Shown here: positions 7,537 through 16,952 of the stretch, piece after piece
How the letters are laid out: every line of letters begins with the position of its first letter
How positions within the stretch are numbered: position 1 is the first letter of the stretch
From: an uncultured Nitrospira sp.
Lineage (GTDB): Bacteria > Nitrospirota > Nitrospiria > Nitrospirales > Nitrospiraceae
Assembly: GCA_902500995.1 (NCBI GenBank)
Contig: CABVSR010000001.1
Span: 244,075 to 308,074 of the forward strand
Reading direction: 5' to 3'
DNA: 64,000 nt
The notes under the pieces: model-generated
What the model saw: only the letters and a program-made list of their open reading frames with translations
Told to the model about the DNA's origin: nothing
Databases searched by the model: none
Program-made: the position numbers and the translations under genes

Positions 7537-10236
7537 ATGGGCTTGAAACCAGCGACCAATCCCGACGTTGAAGCCGCGACGATTGAGCTGTCCATTGACG
7601 GGCGAACGGTCTCGGCCAAAGACGGCGTCTCGCTTTACGATGTGATCGCCAGCACGGGCAAGATTATTCCCGCCATGTGTTATCACTACACCTTTGACCC
7701 TTTCGGGTCGTGCGGGATGTGCCTTGTTATGCAGGAAGGGAAAAAAGCCCCAGTGCGTTCCTGCACCGCCAAGGCCGCAGCCGGCATGGTGATCAGAACC
7801 GACGGGGATGACCTGTTCGCCGCTCGAAAGAAAGCGGTCGAAAAACATCTATCGGTCCATCCTTTGGACTGTCCGGTCTGTGACGCGGACGGGCACTGCG
7901 AACTCCAGGACATGGCCTTTCAGCATGGCGTCACCAACCTCGCCAATGCCAAGCAAAAGTTCATTCCGGAAGACACGCGCAGCCTCGTGCTGGATTTCAA
8001 TATGAATCGCTGCATCGCCTGCGCGGAATGCATCAACGTCTGCAAAGACGTCTTGATGATCGACGCGCTGCAGTTCATGAAAAAAGGCGGCTTCAACCAG
8101 GTCGTGGCCAAGGGCGACCAGCCACTCGCGTGCGAATTCTGCGGCGATTGCCTGGCTGTCTGTCCTGTCGGGGCGATCACGAACAAATACTCGAAATATT
8201 TGTACAAACCCTGGCAGATGAAGAAGACCACGACCACATGCAACTATTGTGGCGACGGCTGCCAAATGCATCTCGAAACGAAGGACACGGAAGTCGTTCG
8301 AGTGACGTCGCCGCTTTCCTGGAAGAATAAATGGGGCGATCGGTCGGAGACCGCCAAAGGTCACGGGGGACTGTGCGTTCGCGGCCGATTCGGATTCCAA
8401 TATATCGATAGTCAACAACGGCTCCGGCAACCCTTGGTCCGCACCGGCGACAACCTGGCTGAAACGCCATGGCTCGACGCCATGCAAACCGTTATCGATC
8501 GACTGTCAGACATTCACCGCAAGCACGGACCCGAGTCGATTGCCGGGCTCATCACCGCCCGGTGCACCAACGAAGAACTGTACTTGTTTCAAAAGCTCAT
8601 GCGCGCAGGCCTCCGCACGAACCAGCTCGACAGTAGCGCCCGGTACGGCCACCTCAACTACGTCCATGCGGTTCGCCATGCCGTGGGCATCGGCCGGCCG
8701 CTGAATGACTGGGAAGACCTGACCAAAGCCAAGGCGATCCTCGTGATCGGTTCCAATGTTACGGAAACCAACCCGTTGACCGCCGTCCGCATTAAAGAAG
8801 CCATACGTGTGTATCACGCACAAGTGATCGTCGTTGATTCATCCAATACCAATATCGCGCAATTGGCCTCCCATCCGCTGCTGGTGAAGCCCGGCACGGA
8901 AGGTCTGTTGATCGACGGTCTCGTCAAAGCCGTCATCGAGCAGGATCTCGTCGATGAGACCAGCACGACAGAACATCCGCAGGCATTTGCTGCCCTGAAA
9001 CAAGCCGTGGCCCAGGTGTCGCTGGAACAGGTGTCCGGCCAGACCGGCCTGTCCGTCGAACAGATCCGTGAAGTAGCCGCCATCTTCGCGGAAGCCCCGC
9101 GCGCCGTGGCTTTGTGCGCAGAAGGTATCGTGCGCCGTAGCAATGGATACCAGAATGTCCTGAAGCTCATCGATCTTGCATGGGTCACCGGCAAATTGGG
9201 ACAACCAGGATCCGGTGTCACGACCGTCACCGAGGAGGTGAACGAACAGGGCGCCCTCGACATGGGGGTGGCTCCTGAGTTCCTTCCCGGGCAGGCTCGC
9301 TTCGATGATCCTGGCGCACGTGAGCGGTTTGGAAAGGCGTGGGAGGTCACCCTTCCAACTATCGGCACCGGCGCCAATCTTCTGGAGATTTTCACCCGCA
9401 TTCACAAGGGTCAGATCAAGGCCCTCTACGTCATCGGCGAGAATCCGCTGGCGACCTTACCGGCCTCCATGGACGTGAAAGGCGCCCTCGGCAAGCTGCA
9501 ACTTCTGATCGTTCAGGATCCGTTTCTGACCGAAACAGGCCGTATGGCCCATGTCGTGCTCCCGGCGGCCACCTATGCGGAAAAGGATGGAACGTTCACC
9601 AACTTGGAAGGAAAAGTCCTGCGCGTCCGACAGGCGATTGATCAAGTCGGAGAAAGCCTGCCGGACTGGCATATCATGACGGCCTTGGCCAACGGCCTGG
9701 GTTACGAATGGCCCTATCAGTCTCCGCAGGATGTGCAGAACGAAATCATGAAGTTGCTCCCCGGTTACTACAATCTCGGTCAGCCGCGCCGCATCTCTCC
9801 CTCAGCCGATGCGTACCTGTCGAACGGGTATACCGGAGAGGTCGTGAATCGATATCGCCGGCAGGCTGCGGATGAGGACCGCTCTCGCCCATTTACCTTG
9901 GTGATGGGCCAGGTTCTCTACCATTCCGGGAAATTGTCCACGCAGGCGTCGGGGCTCATCAACATTGAGCCGAACAATGGTCGTATCCGCATGAACCCGG
10001 CTGATGTGGAGAAACTCGGCCTCACGGAACAATCCACGGTTCGCCTGACCTCGCAACAAGGCTCCGTGCAGGCCGGAGTGAAAGCAGACCCTGATGTGCA
10101 AGTGGGATCATGCTTCTTCCCCGAACATTTTAATGAGCCTCCGATAAAAGATTTAATGACGATCGAAGCTGATACTGTAACGGGCGTGCCGTATTTCAAA
10201 TCGGCGCGCGTAAAGATTGAAAAGGTCGGAGCGTAA
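7537..10236 (+). CDS. nuoG: NADH-quinone oxidoreductase subunit G, formate-dehydrogenase-like
   Basis: NuoG is the large iron-sulfur subunit of the peripheral arm. The 899-residue protein starts with a [2Fe-2S] ferredoxin domain (CYHYTFDPFGSCGMC). A His-Cys motif (HPLDCPVCDADGHCELQ) and two [4Fe-4S] motifs follow (CIACAECINVC, CEFCGDCLAVCPVG). Then comes a molybdopterin-oxidoreductase region opened by CNYCGDGC, ending in a dinucleotide-binding domain. The layout is that of NAD-linked formate dehydrogenase alpha chains. However, the catalytic Sec/Cys site (SARLCH type) reads SARYGH at about residues 366-371, so formate oxidation is unlikely. With no NuoE/NuoF nearby, this subunit may accept electrons directly from or pass them to a ferredoxin-like partner. 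Confidence 0.93.
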   Translation: MGLKPATNPDVEAATIELSIDGRTVSAKDGVSLYDVIASTGKIIPAMCYHYTFDPFGSCGMCLVMQEGKKAPVRSCTAKAAAGMVIRTDGDDLFAARKKAVEKHLSVHPLDCPVCDADGHCELQDMAFQHGVTNLANAKQKFIPEDTRSLVLDFNMNRCIACAECINVCKDVLMIDALQFMKKGGFNQVVAKGDQPLACEFCGDCLAVCPVGAITNKYSKYLYKPWQMKKTTTTCNYCGDGCQMHLETKDTEVVRVTSPLSWKNKWGDRSETAKGHGGLCVRGRFGFQYIDSQQRLRQPLVRTGDNLAETPWLDAMQTVIDRLSDIHRKHGPESIAGLITARCTNEELYLFQKLMRAGLRTNQLDSSARYGHLNYVHAVRHAVGIGRPLNDWEDLTKAKAILVIGSNVTETNPLTAVRIKEAIRVYHAQVIVVDSSNTNIAQLASHPLLVKPGTEGLLIDGLVKAVIEQDLVDETSTTEHPQAFAALKQAVAQVSLEQVSGQTGLSVEQIREVAAIFAEAPRAVALCAEGIVRRSNGYQNVLKLIDLAWVTGKLGQPGSGVTTVTEEVNEQGALDMGVAPEFLPGQARFDDPGARERFGKAWEVTLPTIGTGANLLEIFTRIHKGQIKALYVIGENPLATLPASMDVKGALGKLQLLIVQDPFLTETGRMAHVVLPAATYAEKDGTFTNLEGKVLRVRQAIDQVGESLPDWHIMTALANGLGYEWPYQSPQDVQNEIMKLLPGYYNLGQPRRISPSADAYLSNGYTGEVVNRYRRQAADEDRSRPFTLVMGQVLYHSGKLSTQASGLINIEPNNGRIRMNPADVEKLGLTEQSTVRLTSQQGSVQAGVKADPDVQVGSCFFPEHFNEPPIKDLMTIEADTVTGVPYFKSARVKIEKVGA

Positions 10237-10280
10237 GAGTAAGCTCGTCCGTCTTTTTGATGTCGTCAAAGGTGGTGGGT

Positions 10281-10868
10281 ATGAGTGTCGGGGCCCTGAC
10301 CAAAAAAGTTCTGCAGGCGGCGTTGTTCTACGAAATCTGGGACGCCATGAAGGTCACCTTCAAGCACATGTTTCATCGGCCCATTACGTTTCAATATCCT
10401 CGCGAGCAACGCACGATTCCAGACGGTCACCGGGGCGCCCTCGGGCTCCTTCGCTATAGCGATGGGCGTGATCGCTGCGTGGGATGCGATCTCTGTGAAG
10501 CAGCCTGCCCATCCCGTTGCATCAAGGTAATCAGCCAGGAGGATCCCGAACGACCGCTGCAGCGTTTTGCCAGCGAGTTTTATATCGACATCACCAAATG
10601 CGTCTTTTGCGGATACTGTGTCGAAGCCTGTCCGGTGAACGCCTTGGCGATGACGAAAATGTATGAATACTCTACCCACGACAAGCGAACCCTCCTCTTC
10701 GATAAAAAGCGGCTCTATGAGGTCGGCGAACGCCACCTTGAGGACGCCAAGAAATATCTGTACACCCATAACCAAGAAAAAAATTCGGACGAAAGCCGAG
10801 AGTATCGTTACTACTTTCCGCAGTCCGTCCTGAAACCTACACAGTCACAACCCAAACATTTGAGCTGA
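10281..10868 (+). CDS. nuoI: NADH-quinone oxidoreductase subunit I
   Basis: NuoI carries clusters N6a and N6b between NuoG and NuoB. The 195-residue protein has two [4Fe-4S] motifs, CVGCDLCEAACPSRC and CVFCGYCVEACPV, after a membrane-associated N-terminal helix. It has a long charged C-terminal tail. I chose the ATG at 10281, which follows AAGGTGG by five bases, rather than the TTG at 10257. The gene follows nuoG directly. In most bacteria nuoH sits at this position, and it is absent here. Confidence 0.94.
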   Translation: MSVGALTKKVLQAALFYEIWDAMKVTFKHMFHRPITFQYPREQRTIPDGHRGALGLLRYSDGRDRCVGCDLCEAACPSRCIKVISQEDPERPLQRFASEFYIDITKCVFCGYCVEACPVNALAMTKMYEYSTHDKRTLLFDKKRLYEVGERHLEDAKKYLYTHNQEKNSDESREYRYYFPQSVLKPTQSQPKHLS

Positions 10869-10879
10869 ATCGTACCGTT

Positions 10880-11404
10880 ATGGCCTTTGTGTTTTTCGCG
10901 TATTTCGCAGTGGTTAGTATTGTCGCCGGCATTCTCACTGTGTCATTGAAGAATCCCGTGCAATGCGGCCTGGCGCTTCTCGCACTACTGCTCCACGTGT
11001 CAGGGCTGTTCGTGATGCTGAACGCCGAATTCTTGTGGGCCGTTCAGGTCATCGTGTACGCGGGCGCCATCCTGGTTCTCTATCTATTCGTGCTCATGCT
11101 GCTGAACCTCAAAACCGACGACCGCTACTTCCATGCCCGAACCCCGTATCTGCTGGCGCCGGCCGTGGTCGGCCTAATCTACCTATTGTTCCTATTGATG
11201 CGTTCGCCGTTCAGCGGATCTCGAGGTGATGCCTCGACAGCCGCCGTCCTGCTCAACGGGGACGCGCATGCCGTCGGCATCAAGATGTTCAGTGATTATT
11301 TGCTCCAGTTTGAAATTATCGGTGTGTTCCTGACGGGCGCGATCGTCGGCGCGATCGTTCTTGCCAAAGCGCCCAGATCCATCGAAACAAGGCGGGACGC
11401 ATGA
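10880..11404 (+). CDS. nuoJ: NADH-quinone oxidoreductase subunit J
   Basis: A five-helix membrane subunit of complex I, 174 residues. The conserved third-helix region (FLWAVQVIVYAGAILVLYLF) contains the glycine hinge (YAGA) that gives NuoJ its pi-bulge and couples quinone chemistry to proton pumping. It overlaps nuoK by four bases (ATGA), which points to coupled translation. It lies 11 bp after nuoI. Confidence 0.95.
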   Translation: MAFVFFAYFAVVSIVAGILTVSLKNPVQCGLALLALLLHVSGLFVMLNAEFLWAVQVIVYAGAILVLYLFVLMLLNLKTDDRYFHARTPYLLAPAVVGLIYLLFLLMRSPFSGSRGDASTAAVLLNGDAHAVGIKMFSDYLLQFEIIGVFLTGAIVGAIVLAKAPRSIETRRDA

Positions 11405-11703
11405 TTCCGTTATCCGCTTACGTGGCAGTCAGCGCCATCCTGTTTACAACTGGATTGCTCGGTGTCCTGATCCGCCGCAATTTTATTATCGTCCTCATGT
11501 CCGTCGAAATCATGCTGAACGCGGCCACCATCAATCTGGTCGCCTTTTCTCATTACCTGGAATCCATGCAGGGTCAGATCGTGGCGTTGTTTATCATCGC
11601 CATCGCAGCGGGAGAGGCGGCCATCGGGCTGGCCATCATCATCGTCGTATTCCGCGGAAAAATCTCGACCAATGTCGACGAAATGAACCTATTGAAGTGG
11701 TAA
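11401..11703 (+). CDS. nuoK: NADH-quinone oxidoreductase subunit K
   Basis: This 100-residue, three-helix membrane subunit is related to MrpC of sodium/proton antiporters. It has the two conserved membrane glutamates (MSVEIMLNAATINL and AAGEAAIGLAI) that form part of the central polar axis. Its length equals that of typical NuoK. The start overlaps the nuoJ stop, and nuoL begins one base after its stop. Confidence 0.96.
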   Translation: MIPLSAYVAVSAILFTTGLLGVLIRRNFIIVLMSVEIMLNAATINLVAFSHYLESMQGQIVALFIIAIAAGEAAIGLAIIIVVFRGKISTNVDEMNLLKW

Positions 11704-11704
11704 C

Positions 11705-13708
11705 GTGTCCGACTCCATCGACCTGATCGTAAAATTAATTCCCTTGTTTCCGTTGATGGCCGTCGTGATCAACGGCCTCTTCGGGCATCGCTATTCCCAC
11801 GACCTGGCGCACCGGTTTGCCTGGGGCTCGGTCCTGATGTCGTTCCTCTGCGTGCTGGCGGTCTTCACGGAAACCTTGCGGACCGGAGCGGCGCGTGAAG
11901 TCATCGCCTACAAATGGATTTTCGGCGGCGATCTCACCATCAATCTCGCCTATCTCATCGACCCTCTGACCTGCATCATGCTCCTGGTCATTACCGGAGT
12001 CGGGTTTCTCATCCACGTGTACTCCGTGGGATACATGCACGGAGAAGCGGGGTTCACGCGGTTTTTCGTGTACATGAACCTCTTCATGGTGTCGATGCTT
12101 CTGCTGGTGATGGGCAACAACTATGTTGTGCTCTTCATCGGATGGGAAGGTGTCGGCCTCTGTTCGTATCTCTTGATCGGCTACTACTATGACAAGGTGT
12201 CGGCGGCCAAGGCTGCGACCAAGGCGTTCGTGGTCAATCGCATCGGTGATGCCGGATTTTTGTTGGCCATTTTCCTGGTGTTTGTGAACTTCCGGACACT
12301 CGATTACACCCAGGTGATGCAGAATGCGGCGCAACTGTCCCCTGAAATGGCCACGGCGATCGCCTTATGCCTGCTTGTCGGAGCGGTCGGAAAGTCAGCC
12401 CAGCTCCCGCTGTACACCTGGCTCCCCGACGCGATGGAAGGCCCGACCCCTGTCAGTGCGCTTATCCATGCGGCCACCATGGTCACGGCCGGCGTCTACA
12501 TGATCGTTCGCAACCATGCCATTTTCGACCTCGCTCCTGTCGCGATGACGACGGTCGCCTGGATCGGCGGATTGACAGCCCTCTTCGCAGCCACGATCGG
12601 ACTGGTCCAGACGGATATCAAGCGAGTGTTGGCCTATTCCACCGTGAGCCAACTCGGATACATGTTCCTGGGCTGCGGCCTCGGGGCGTACACAGCCGCG
12701 GTGTTCCATCTCATGACCCATGCCTTCTTCAAAGCCCTCCTCTTCCTGTCAGCCGGGTCGGTCATCCACGCGCTCTCCGGCGAGCAGGACATCCGCAAGA
12801 TGGGCGCCTTGAAGTCAAAAATTCCATGGACCCACACGTTGTTCCTCATCGGTACGATCGCGATCGCAGGGATTCCGCCACTCGCGGGATTCTGGAGCAA
12901 AGATGAAATCATGGGCCATGCCTTCGTGCATCACCATTATCTGCTCTATGGCATGGCAGCGATCGGCGCATTCCTGACCTCGTTTTATATGTTCCGACTG
13001 ACGTACCTGACATTCTATGGAACCTCGCGCCTCGACCATCATACGGCCGAGCATGTGCACGAATCCCCCATGGTCATGATCGGCCCGCTCGTCGTGCTGG
13101 CTACGCTGTCCGTCATCGGCGGAATCCCCGGCGTCCCTCCGGAAAACGGCTGGTTCCACCATTTCCTCCATTCCGTCGCAGGAGTTGCGGGAGCAGAACA
13201 CGCGACCCCTCCAGCCTTGATGTTCGGACTGATGGGGACGGCTACGGTCATTGCACTGCTCGGGTGGGGCCTCGCGCATTACTTTTACAGCGGGCCATCA
13301 TCCGCGGCGGCGGCACTCTCCGACCGTCTGCCCGGCCTGTACACCACGCTGCTCAATAAATACTACGTCGACGAGCTCTACGACCGGCTGTTTGTCGAAC
13401 CGACGAAACAGTTGGGAAGGCTCTGCGATTGGTTTGACCGAACCATCATTGACGGGCTGGTCCGGGGTATTGATCGAGGAACGGACCTGAGCTCTGCGGC
13501 CATTACCTGGACCGAAAAACATGTGGTCTACGCAGGCTTGAATATTATCGGCTATGCAAACCATCTGTTGGCCCGCTCCTGGCGACGTCTCCAGACCGGC
13601 ATGGTTCACCAGTATGCCGCCATCATCGTGGCCGGACTCTTTATTCTCGTGCACCTCATACTGTTGATTTGGACGGGAGCCGGCTCCGCCGGTTATTCCG
13701 CACGTTGA
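11705..13708 (+). CDS. nuoL: NADH-quinone oxidoreductase subunit L
   Basis: NuoL is the distal antiporter-like proton pump of complex I. The 667-residue product starts with GTG. It keeps the pump residues: the Glu in FIGWEGVGLCSYLL, the Lys in VGKSAQLPLYTWLPDAMEG and the following lysines on the polar axis. It is about 50 residues longer than the E. coli protein, with extra length toward the C-terminal lateral-helix region. That fits complex I versions with an additional NuoM, where the lateral helix has to span one more subunit. No frameshift is visible. Confidence 0.95.
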   Translation: MSDSIDLIVKLIPLFPLMAVVINGLFGHRYSHDLAHRFAWGSVLMSFLCVLAVFTETLRTGAAREVIAYKWIFGGDLTINLAYLIDPLTCIMLLVITGVGFLIHVYSVGYMHGEAGFTRFFVYMNLFMVSMLLLVMGNNYVVLFIGWEGVGLCSYLLIGYYYDKVSAAKAATKAFVVNRIGDAGFLLAIFLVFVNFRTLDYTQVMQNAAQLSPEMATAIALCLLVGAVGKSAQLPLYTWLPDAMEGPTPVSALIHAATMVTAGVYMIVRNHAIFDLAPVAMTTVAWIGGLTALFAATIGLVQTDIKRVLAYSTVSQLGYMFLGCGLGAYTAAVFHLMTHAFFKALLFLSAGSVIHALSGEQDIRKMGALKSKIPWTHTLFLIGTIAIAGIPPLAGFWSKDEIMGHAFVHHHYLLYGMAAIGAFLTSFYMFRLTYLTFYGTSRLDHHTAEHVHESPMVMIGPLVVLATLSVIGGIPGVPPENGWFHHFLHSVAGVAGAEHATPPALMFGLMGTATVIALLGWGLAHYFYSGPSSAAAALSDRLPGLYTTLLNKYYVDELYDRLFVEPTKQLGRLCDWFDRTIIDGLVRGIDRGTDLSSAAITWTEKHVVYAGLNIIGYANHLLARSWRRLQTGMVHQYAAIIVAGLFILVHLILLIWTGAGSAGYSAR

Positions 13709-13732
13709 CGCAGCCGATGGCCTAGACACACG

Positions 13733-15292
13733 ATGCTTGAAGAATTTAGCTTTGGCTTCCCGATCCTCTCGTACTTAATCTTCCTCCCCCTTGTGGGAGC
13801 CGCCGTTCTTTGGCTGATCGATGACGAGGATCTGCTTAAATCCACCACACTTGGCATCACCCTCGTGGAACTCGCCCTGGCCTGCCTGGTGTTGGTGCGG
13901 TTCGTACCGGACTCGGCGGCCATGCAGTTCGCTGAGCACGCTCGATGGCTGCCCGCGCTCGGCATCGGATACCACCTTGCGGTCGACGGCATCAGCGTGC
14001 TCTTCGTGGGACTGACCGCATTCCTTACCGTGCTGGTCGTCATCTACTCCTGGGATACGGTGCGCAATCAGGTGCGCCTCTATTTCATGGCCCTCCTGGC
14101 GCTCGAAACCACCACGATTGGAATTTTCGTCTCGATCGATCTGATCCTCTTCTTCGTGTTCTGGGAGCTCATGCTCATTCCCAGCTACTTCCTCATCAAG
14201 CTTTGGGGTGGAGGGGCCGACCGCCATTACGCCGCCCTCAAGTACGTGCTCTATACACTACTAGGCAGCGTCTTCATGTTGGTCGGCATCGCCCTGCTGG
14301 ATATCAACTATCACCAGTGGGCCGTGACGCATCACGTCGACCACGTCTATTCATTCGACCTATTGGAATTGCTTTCCGTCCCGATTCCACTCTCTCAGCA
14401 AATCCTGATCTTCTGGCTCATGTTCATGGGATTCGCCTTTAAGGCACCCGTATTTCCATTCCACACCTGGCTTCCTGATGCCCTCGTCGAAGGTCCGATC
14501 GGCATGGCCGTCATGTTGGCCGGCATGAAGTTGGGCACCTATGGATTCCTCCGATTCGTGTTCCCATTGGTGCCCGATGCATCAAAAAGCGAAGGAGTCG
14601 TTGCCATCGTCATGGTATTGGCGCTGTCCGCCATTCTCTATGGCGCGGTCGTGGCGCTGGTCCAATCGGATTTCAAACGATTGCTGGCATTTAGCAGCAT
14701 CAGCCACCTCGGGTTTGTCGTGGTGGGATTGTTCGCCTTGAACTTCCAGGGTCTGCAGGGAAGCCTGCTGACGATGATTAACCTGGGCTTTAGTACGGCG
14801 GGACTCTTTTTCATGGCGGGATTCTTATCGACTCGCCAGCAAAGTTCGCACTTGTCCTCTTTTGGAGGTTTCGCGAAACAGGCGCCGCTCCTGGCCACCT
14901 TCCTCCTCTTGATCGGCATGGCCTCCATCGGACTGCCGGGAACCAATGGCTTCGTCGGTGAATTCTTAATTCTACTAGGCGCTTTCAAAGCCAAATGGTG
15001 GTTTGGAGCCGTTGCGGTGCTCGGCGTGATCTTCGGAGCTGCCTATTTTCTGTGGTATTACGAGCGCGCGATGCTTGGGCCGCTCAATAAACACATCTCT
15101 GCGGCCGTCAAGGATCTCCACATGCGAGAAATCACCATTGCGCTCTCGCTGTCGATTATGATTCTGTGGATCGGCCTCTATCCTTCGCCATTCCTGAGAA
15201 TGATGAATGGATCCATTCAGGCCCTTGTCGACCGGCTGGATCGCGCGAAAGTGGCCTCGGTAGACACGGTTCTCCAGGTGCCGGCGAAGTAA
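13733..15292 (+). CDS. nuoM: NADH-quinone oxidoreductase subunit M, first copy (canonical pump residues)
   Basis: This 519-residue antiporter-like subunit has the canonical residues of a proton pump. Glu145 lies in FWELMLIPSYFL, Lys237 in FAFKAPVFPFHTWLPDAL, and a second Lys lies in LAGMKLGTYGFLRF. The distal Glu is in GFVGEFLIL. It is one of two adjacent NuoM genes, and the two are clearly divergent paralogues rather than a recent duplication. It lies 24 bp after nuoL and 4 bp before the second nuoM. Confidence 0.95.
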   Translation: MLEEFSFGFPILSYLIFLPLVGAAVLWLIDDEDLLKSTTLGITLVELALACLVLVRFVPDSAAMQFAEHARWLPALGIGYHLAVDGISVLFVGLTAFLTVLVVIYSWDTVRNQVRLYFMALLALETTTIGIFVSIDLILFFVFWELMLIPSYFLIKLWGGGADRHYAALKYVLYTLLGSVFMLVGIALLDINYHQWAVTHHVDHVYSFDLLELLSVPIPLSQQILIFWLMFMGFAFKAPVFPFHTWLPDALVEGPIGMAVMLAGMKLGTYGFLRFVFPLVPDASKSEGVVAIVMVLALSAILYGAVVALVQSDFKRLLAFSSISHLGFVVVGLFALNFQGLQGSLLTMINLGFSTAGLFFMAGFLSTRQQSSHLSSFGGFAKQAPLLATFLLLIGMASIGLPGTNGFVGEFLILLGAFKAKWWFGAVAVLGVIFGAAYFLWYYERAMLGPLNKHISAAVKDLHMREITIALSLSIMILWIGLYPSPFLRMMNGSIQALVDRLDRAKVASVDTVLQVPAK

Positions 15293-15296
15293 GATC

Positions 15297-16952
15297 ATGG
15301 CTGAATACACGCTGCTCATCATTCTCTTTGCCCCGTTTCTCGGCGCGCTGGCGCTGATTTTTGTCTCCAATCGGCAAGTCTCGCTGGTGCGCGGAATTGC
15401 AGCCGGATCCGCATTCGTCTCGCTCGCCGCATCCGTGTATCTTTTCTACGCCTATGATTCAGTGAAGGGCGGGTATCAGTTCATCCAACGCATCGAGTGG
15501 TCTCGCCAGCTGGGCATTTCCCTCCATCTCGGCGTAGACGGCATCGGCACACCGTTGGTCCTTGCGTCAGGCATCCTCTTATTCGCCGGCATCTTCGTCT
15601 CCTGGCACATCAAAGACCGGATGAAAGAGTTTTATATCTGGATCTTGATCCTCGCCGCCGCGACGATCGGCGTCTTCATGTCGCTCGACCTCTTCTTCCT
15701 GTACTTCTTCTATGAAATGTCCGTCATCCCCATGTATCTGCTCTTGGGGATGTGGGGCAGCCATACCAAGAAATACCTCGAAATGACGGATCCCGAAGGG
15801 CTGAAACAGCGGGACTCCGTTGGCTTCATTTTCAACTTCGGCGCGAACAGTAAAGAATACGCGGCCATGAAACTGGTGCTGTTTCTGTCGGCCTTTGCCG
15901 TGGCCGCCTTGATGGGGATTCTGCTCATTTACAAATTCTCCGGGCTCAATACTTTCGATATCCTCGTGTTGCGAGAGAAAGCCCATTTTTCGGGCCCCTT
16001 AGCTACGCTCATCTGGTTGCTGATTTTTTTCGGTTTTGCGTCGATCGCGCCGATCTGGCCGTTGCATTCCTGGTCGCCGGTCGGTCACGCGGCGGCGCCG
16101 GCCGCCACCAGCATGTTGCACGCCGGTGTCTTGATGAAACTCGGGCACTTTTCCATCATTCGCGTGGCATTCGAAATCCTCCCGGAGACGACCCGTGAGC
16201 TGATGCCCATCGCCGCGGTGCTGTGCATCTTCAGCATCATTTATGGCGGCCTCGTCGCGTACTATGCCAAAGACACGAAGTACGTCATCGGGTATTCCAG
16301 CTCCAGCCACATGGGGTATGTGTTTCTGGGCATGGCGGCCTTGGATTACATCAGTCTCAGCGGCGCCGTGATTTATATGTTCGCCCACGCCATGGCCACC
16401 GGCATGCTATTCGCCATGGCCGGATGGGTCTACGATCAAACGCACACGCGGGACATCCCGTCTCTCGGCGGCCTGTCGAACCGGATGCCATTTATCTCCG
16501 CAGCTTTTGTCATCGGGTGTATGGCTTCGATTGGAATGCCCGGCACGGTCAACTTTATCGCCGAGGTCATGATCATCGTCGGCAGCTGGAATAAATATCC
16601 GTTCCAGGTCGTGGTGGCGGTACTGGGGATCGTGTTAACCATGGCCTATCTCTTCAAGATGATGCGCGGGCTCTTCTATGGTTCGATGGCGGAAAAGTAC
16701 AGCCACTCGCACGATGCCGTGGCCGTGGTCGACCGCATGCCCTTGCTCATTATGATCACGGTCAGCATCAGCTTCGGCATTTTCCCGGGACACCTCTACT
16801 CCGTCGTCCGATCAGGAGTCGACCCGCTGATCGCGCGCATCACCAAAGTGGTTCCGGTCGCCGAACTGCCGATGAATATTCCACAAGCCGGCTCGCCCAC
16901 CATGCCCCTGCCTGCGTCCCGTGAGGCGATTGCGAAGGTGACCTCGCGATGA
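15297..16952 (+). CDS. nuoM2: NADH-quinone oxidoreductase subunit M, second copy (lacks the central Lys)
   Basis: This is a second NuoM of 551 residues, the feature that defines '2M' complex I. It keeps Glu140 (FYEMSVIPMYLLLGMWG), Lys281 (GVLMKLGHFSI) and a distal Glu (FIAEVMII). At the position of the proton-pathway lysine before the PxxPLHxW motif it has Ile250 (FASIAPIWPLHSW). The normally following LPDAH reads SPVGH. It also has an extra hydrophilic stretch of about 30 residues after the Glu140 helix, around residues 155-188. I infer that this copy may translocate protons by a modified route or mainly act as a spacer. It overlaps nuoN by four bases. Confidence 0.93.
   Translation: MAEYTLLIILFAPFLGALALIFVSNRQVSLVRGIAAGSAFVSLAASVYLFYAYDSVKGGYQFIQRIEWSRQLGISLHLGVDGIGTPLVLASGILLFAGIFVSWHIKDRMKEFYIWILILAAATIGVFMSLDLFFLYFFYEMSVIPMYLLLGMWGSHTKKYLEMTDPEGLKQRDSVGFIFNFGANSKEYAAMKLVLFLSAFAVAALMGILLIYKFSGLNTFDILVLREKAHFSGPLATLIWLLIFFGFASIAPIWPLHSWSPVGHAAAPAATSMLHAGVLMKLGHFSIIRVAFEILPETTRELMPIAAVLCIFSIIYGGLVAYYAKDTKYVIGYSSSSHMGYVFLGMAALDYISLSGAVIYMFAHAMATGMLFAMAGWVYDQTHTRDIPSLGGLSNRMPFISAAFVIGCMASIGMPGTVNFIAEVMIIVGSWNKYPFQVVVAVLGIVLTMAYLFKMMRGLFYGSMAEKYSHSHDAVAVVDRMPLLIMITVSISFGIFPGHLYSVVRSGVDPLIARITKVVPVAELPMNIPQAGSPTMPLPASREAIAKVTSR

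Noticed and set aside
10237..10280. Hidden nuoH between nuoG and nuoI
   Set aside because: Only 44 bp separate the genes, and no NuoH-like sequence is seen in any frame of the window.
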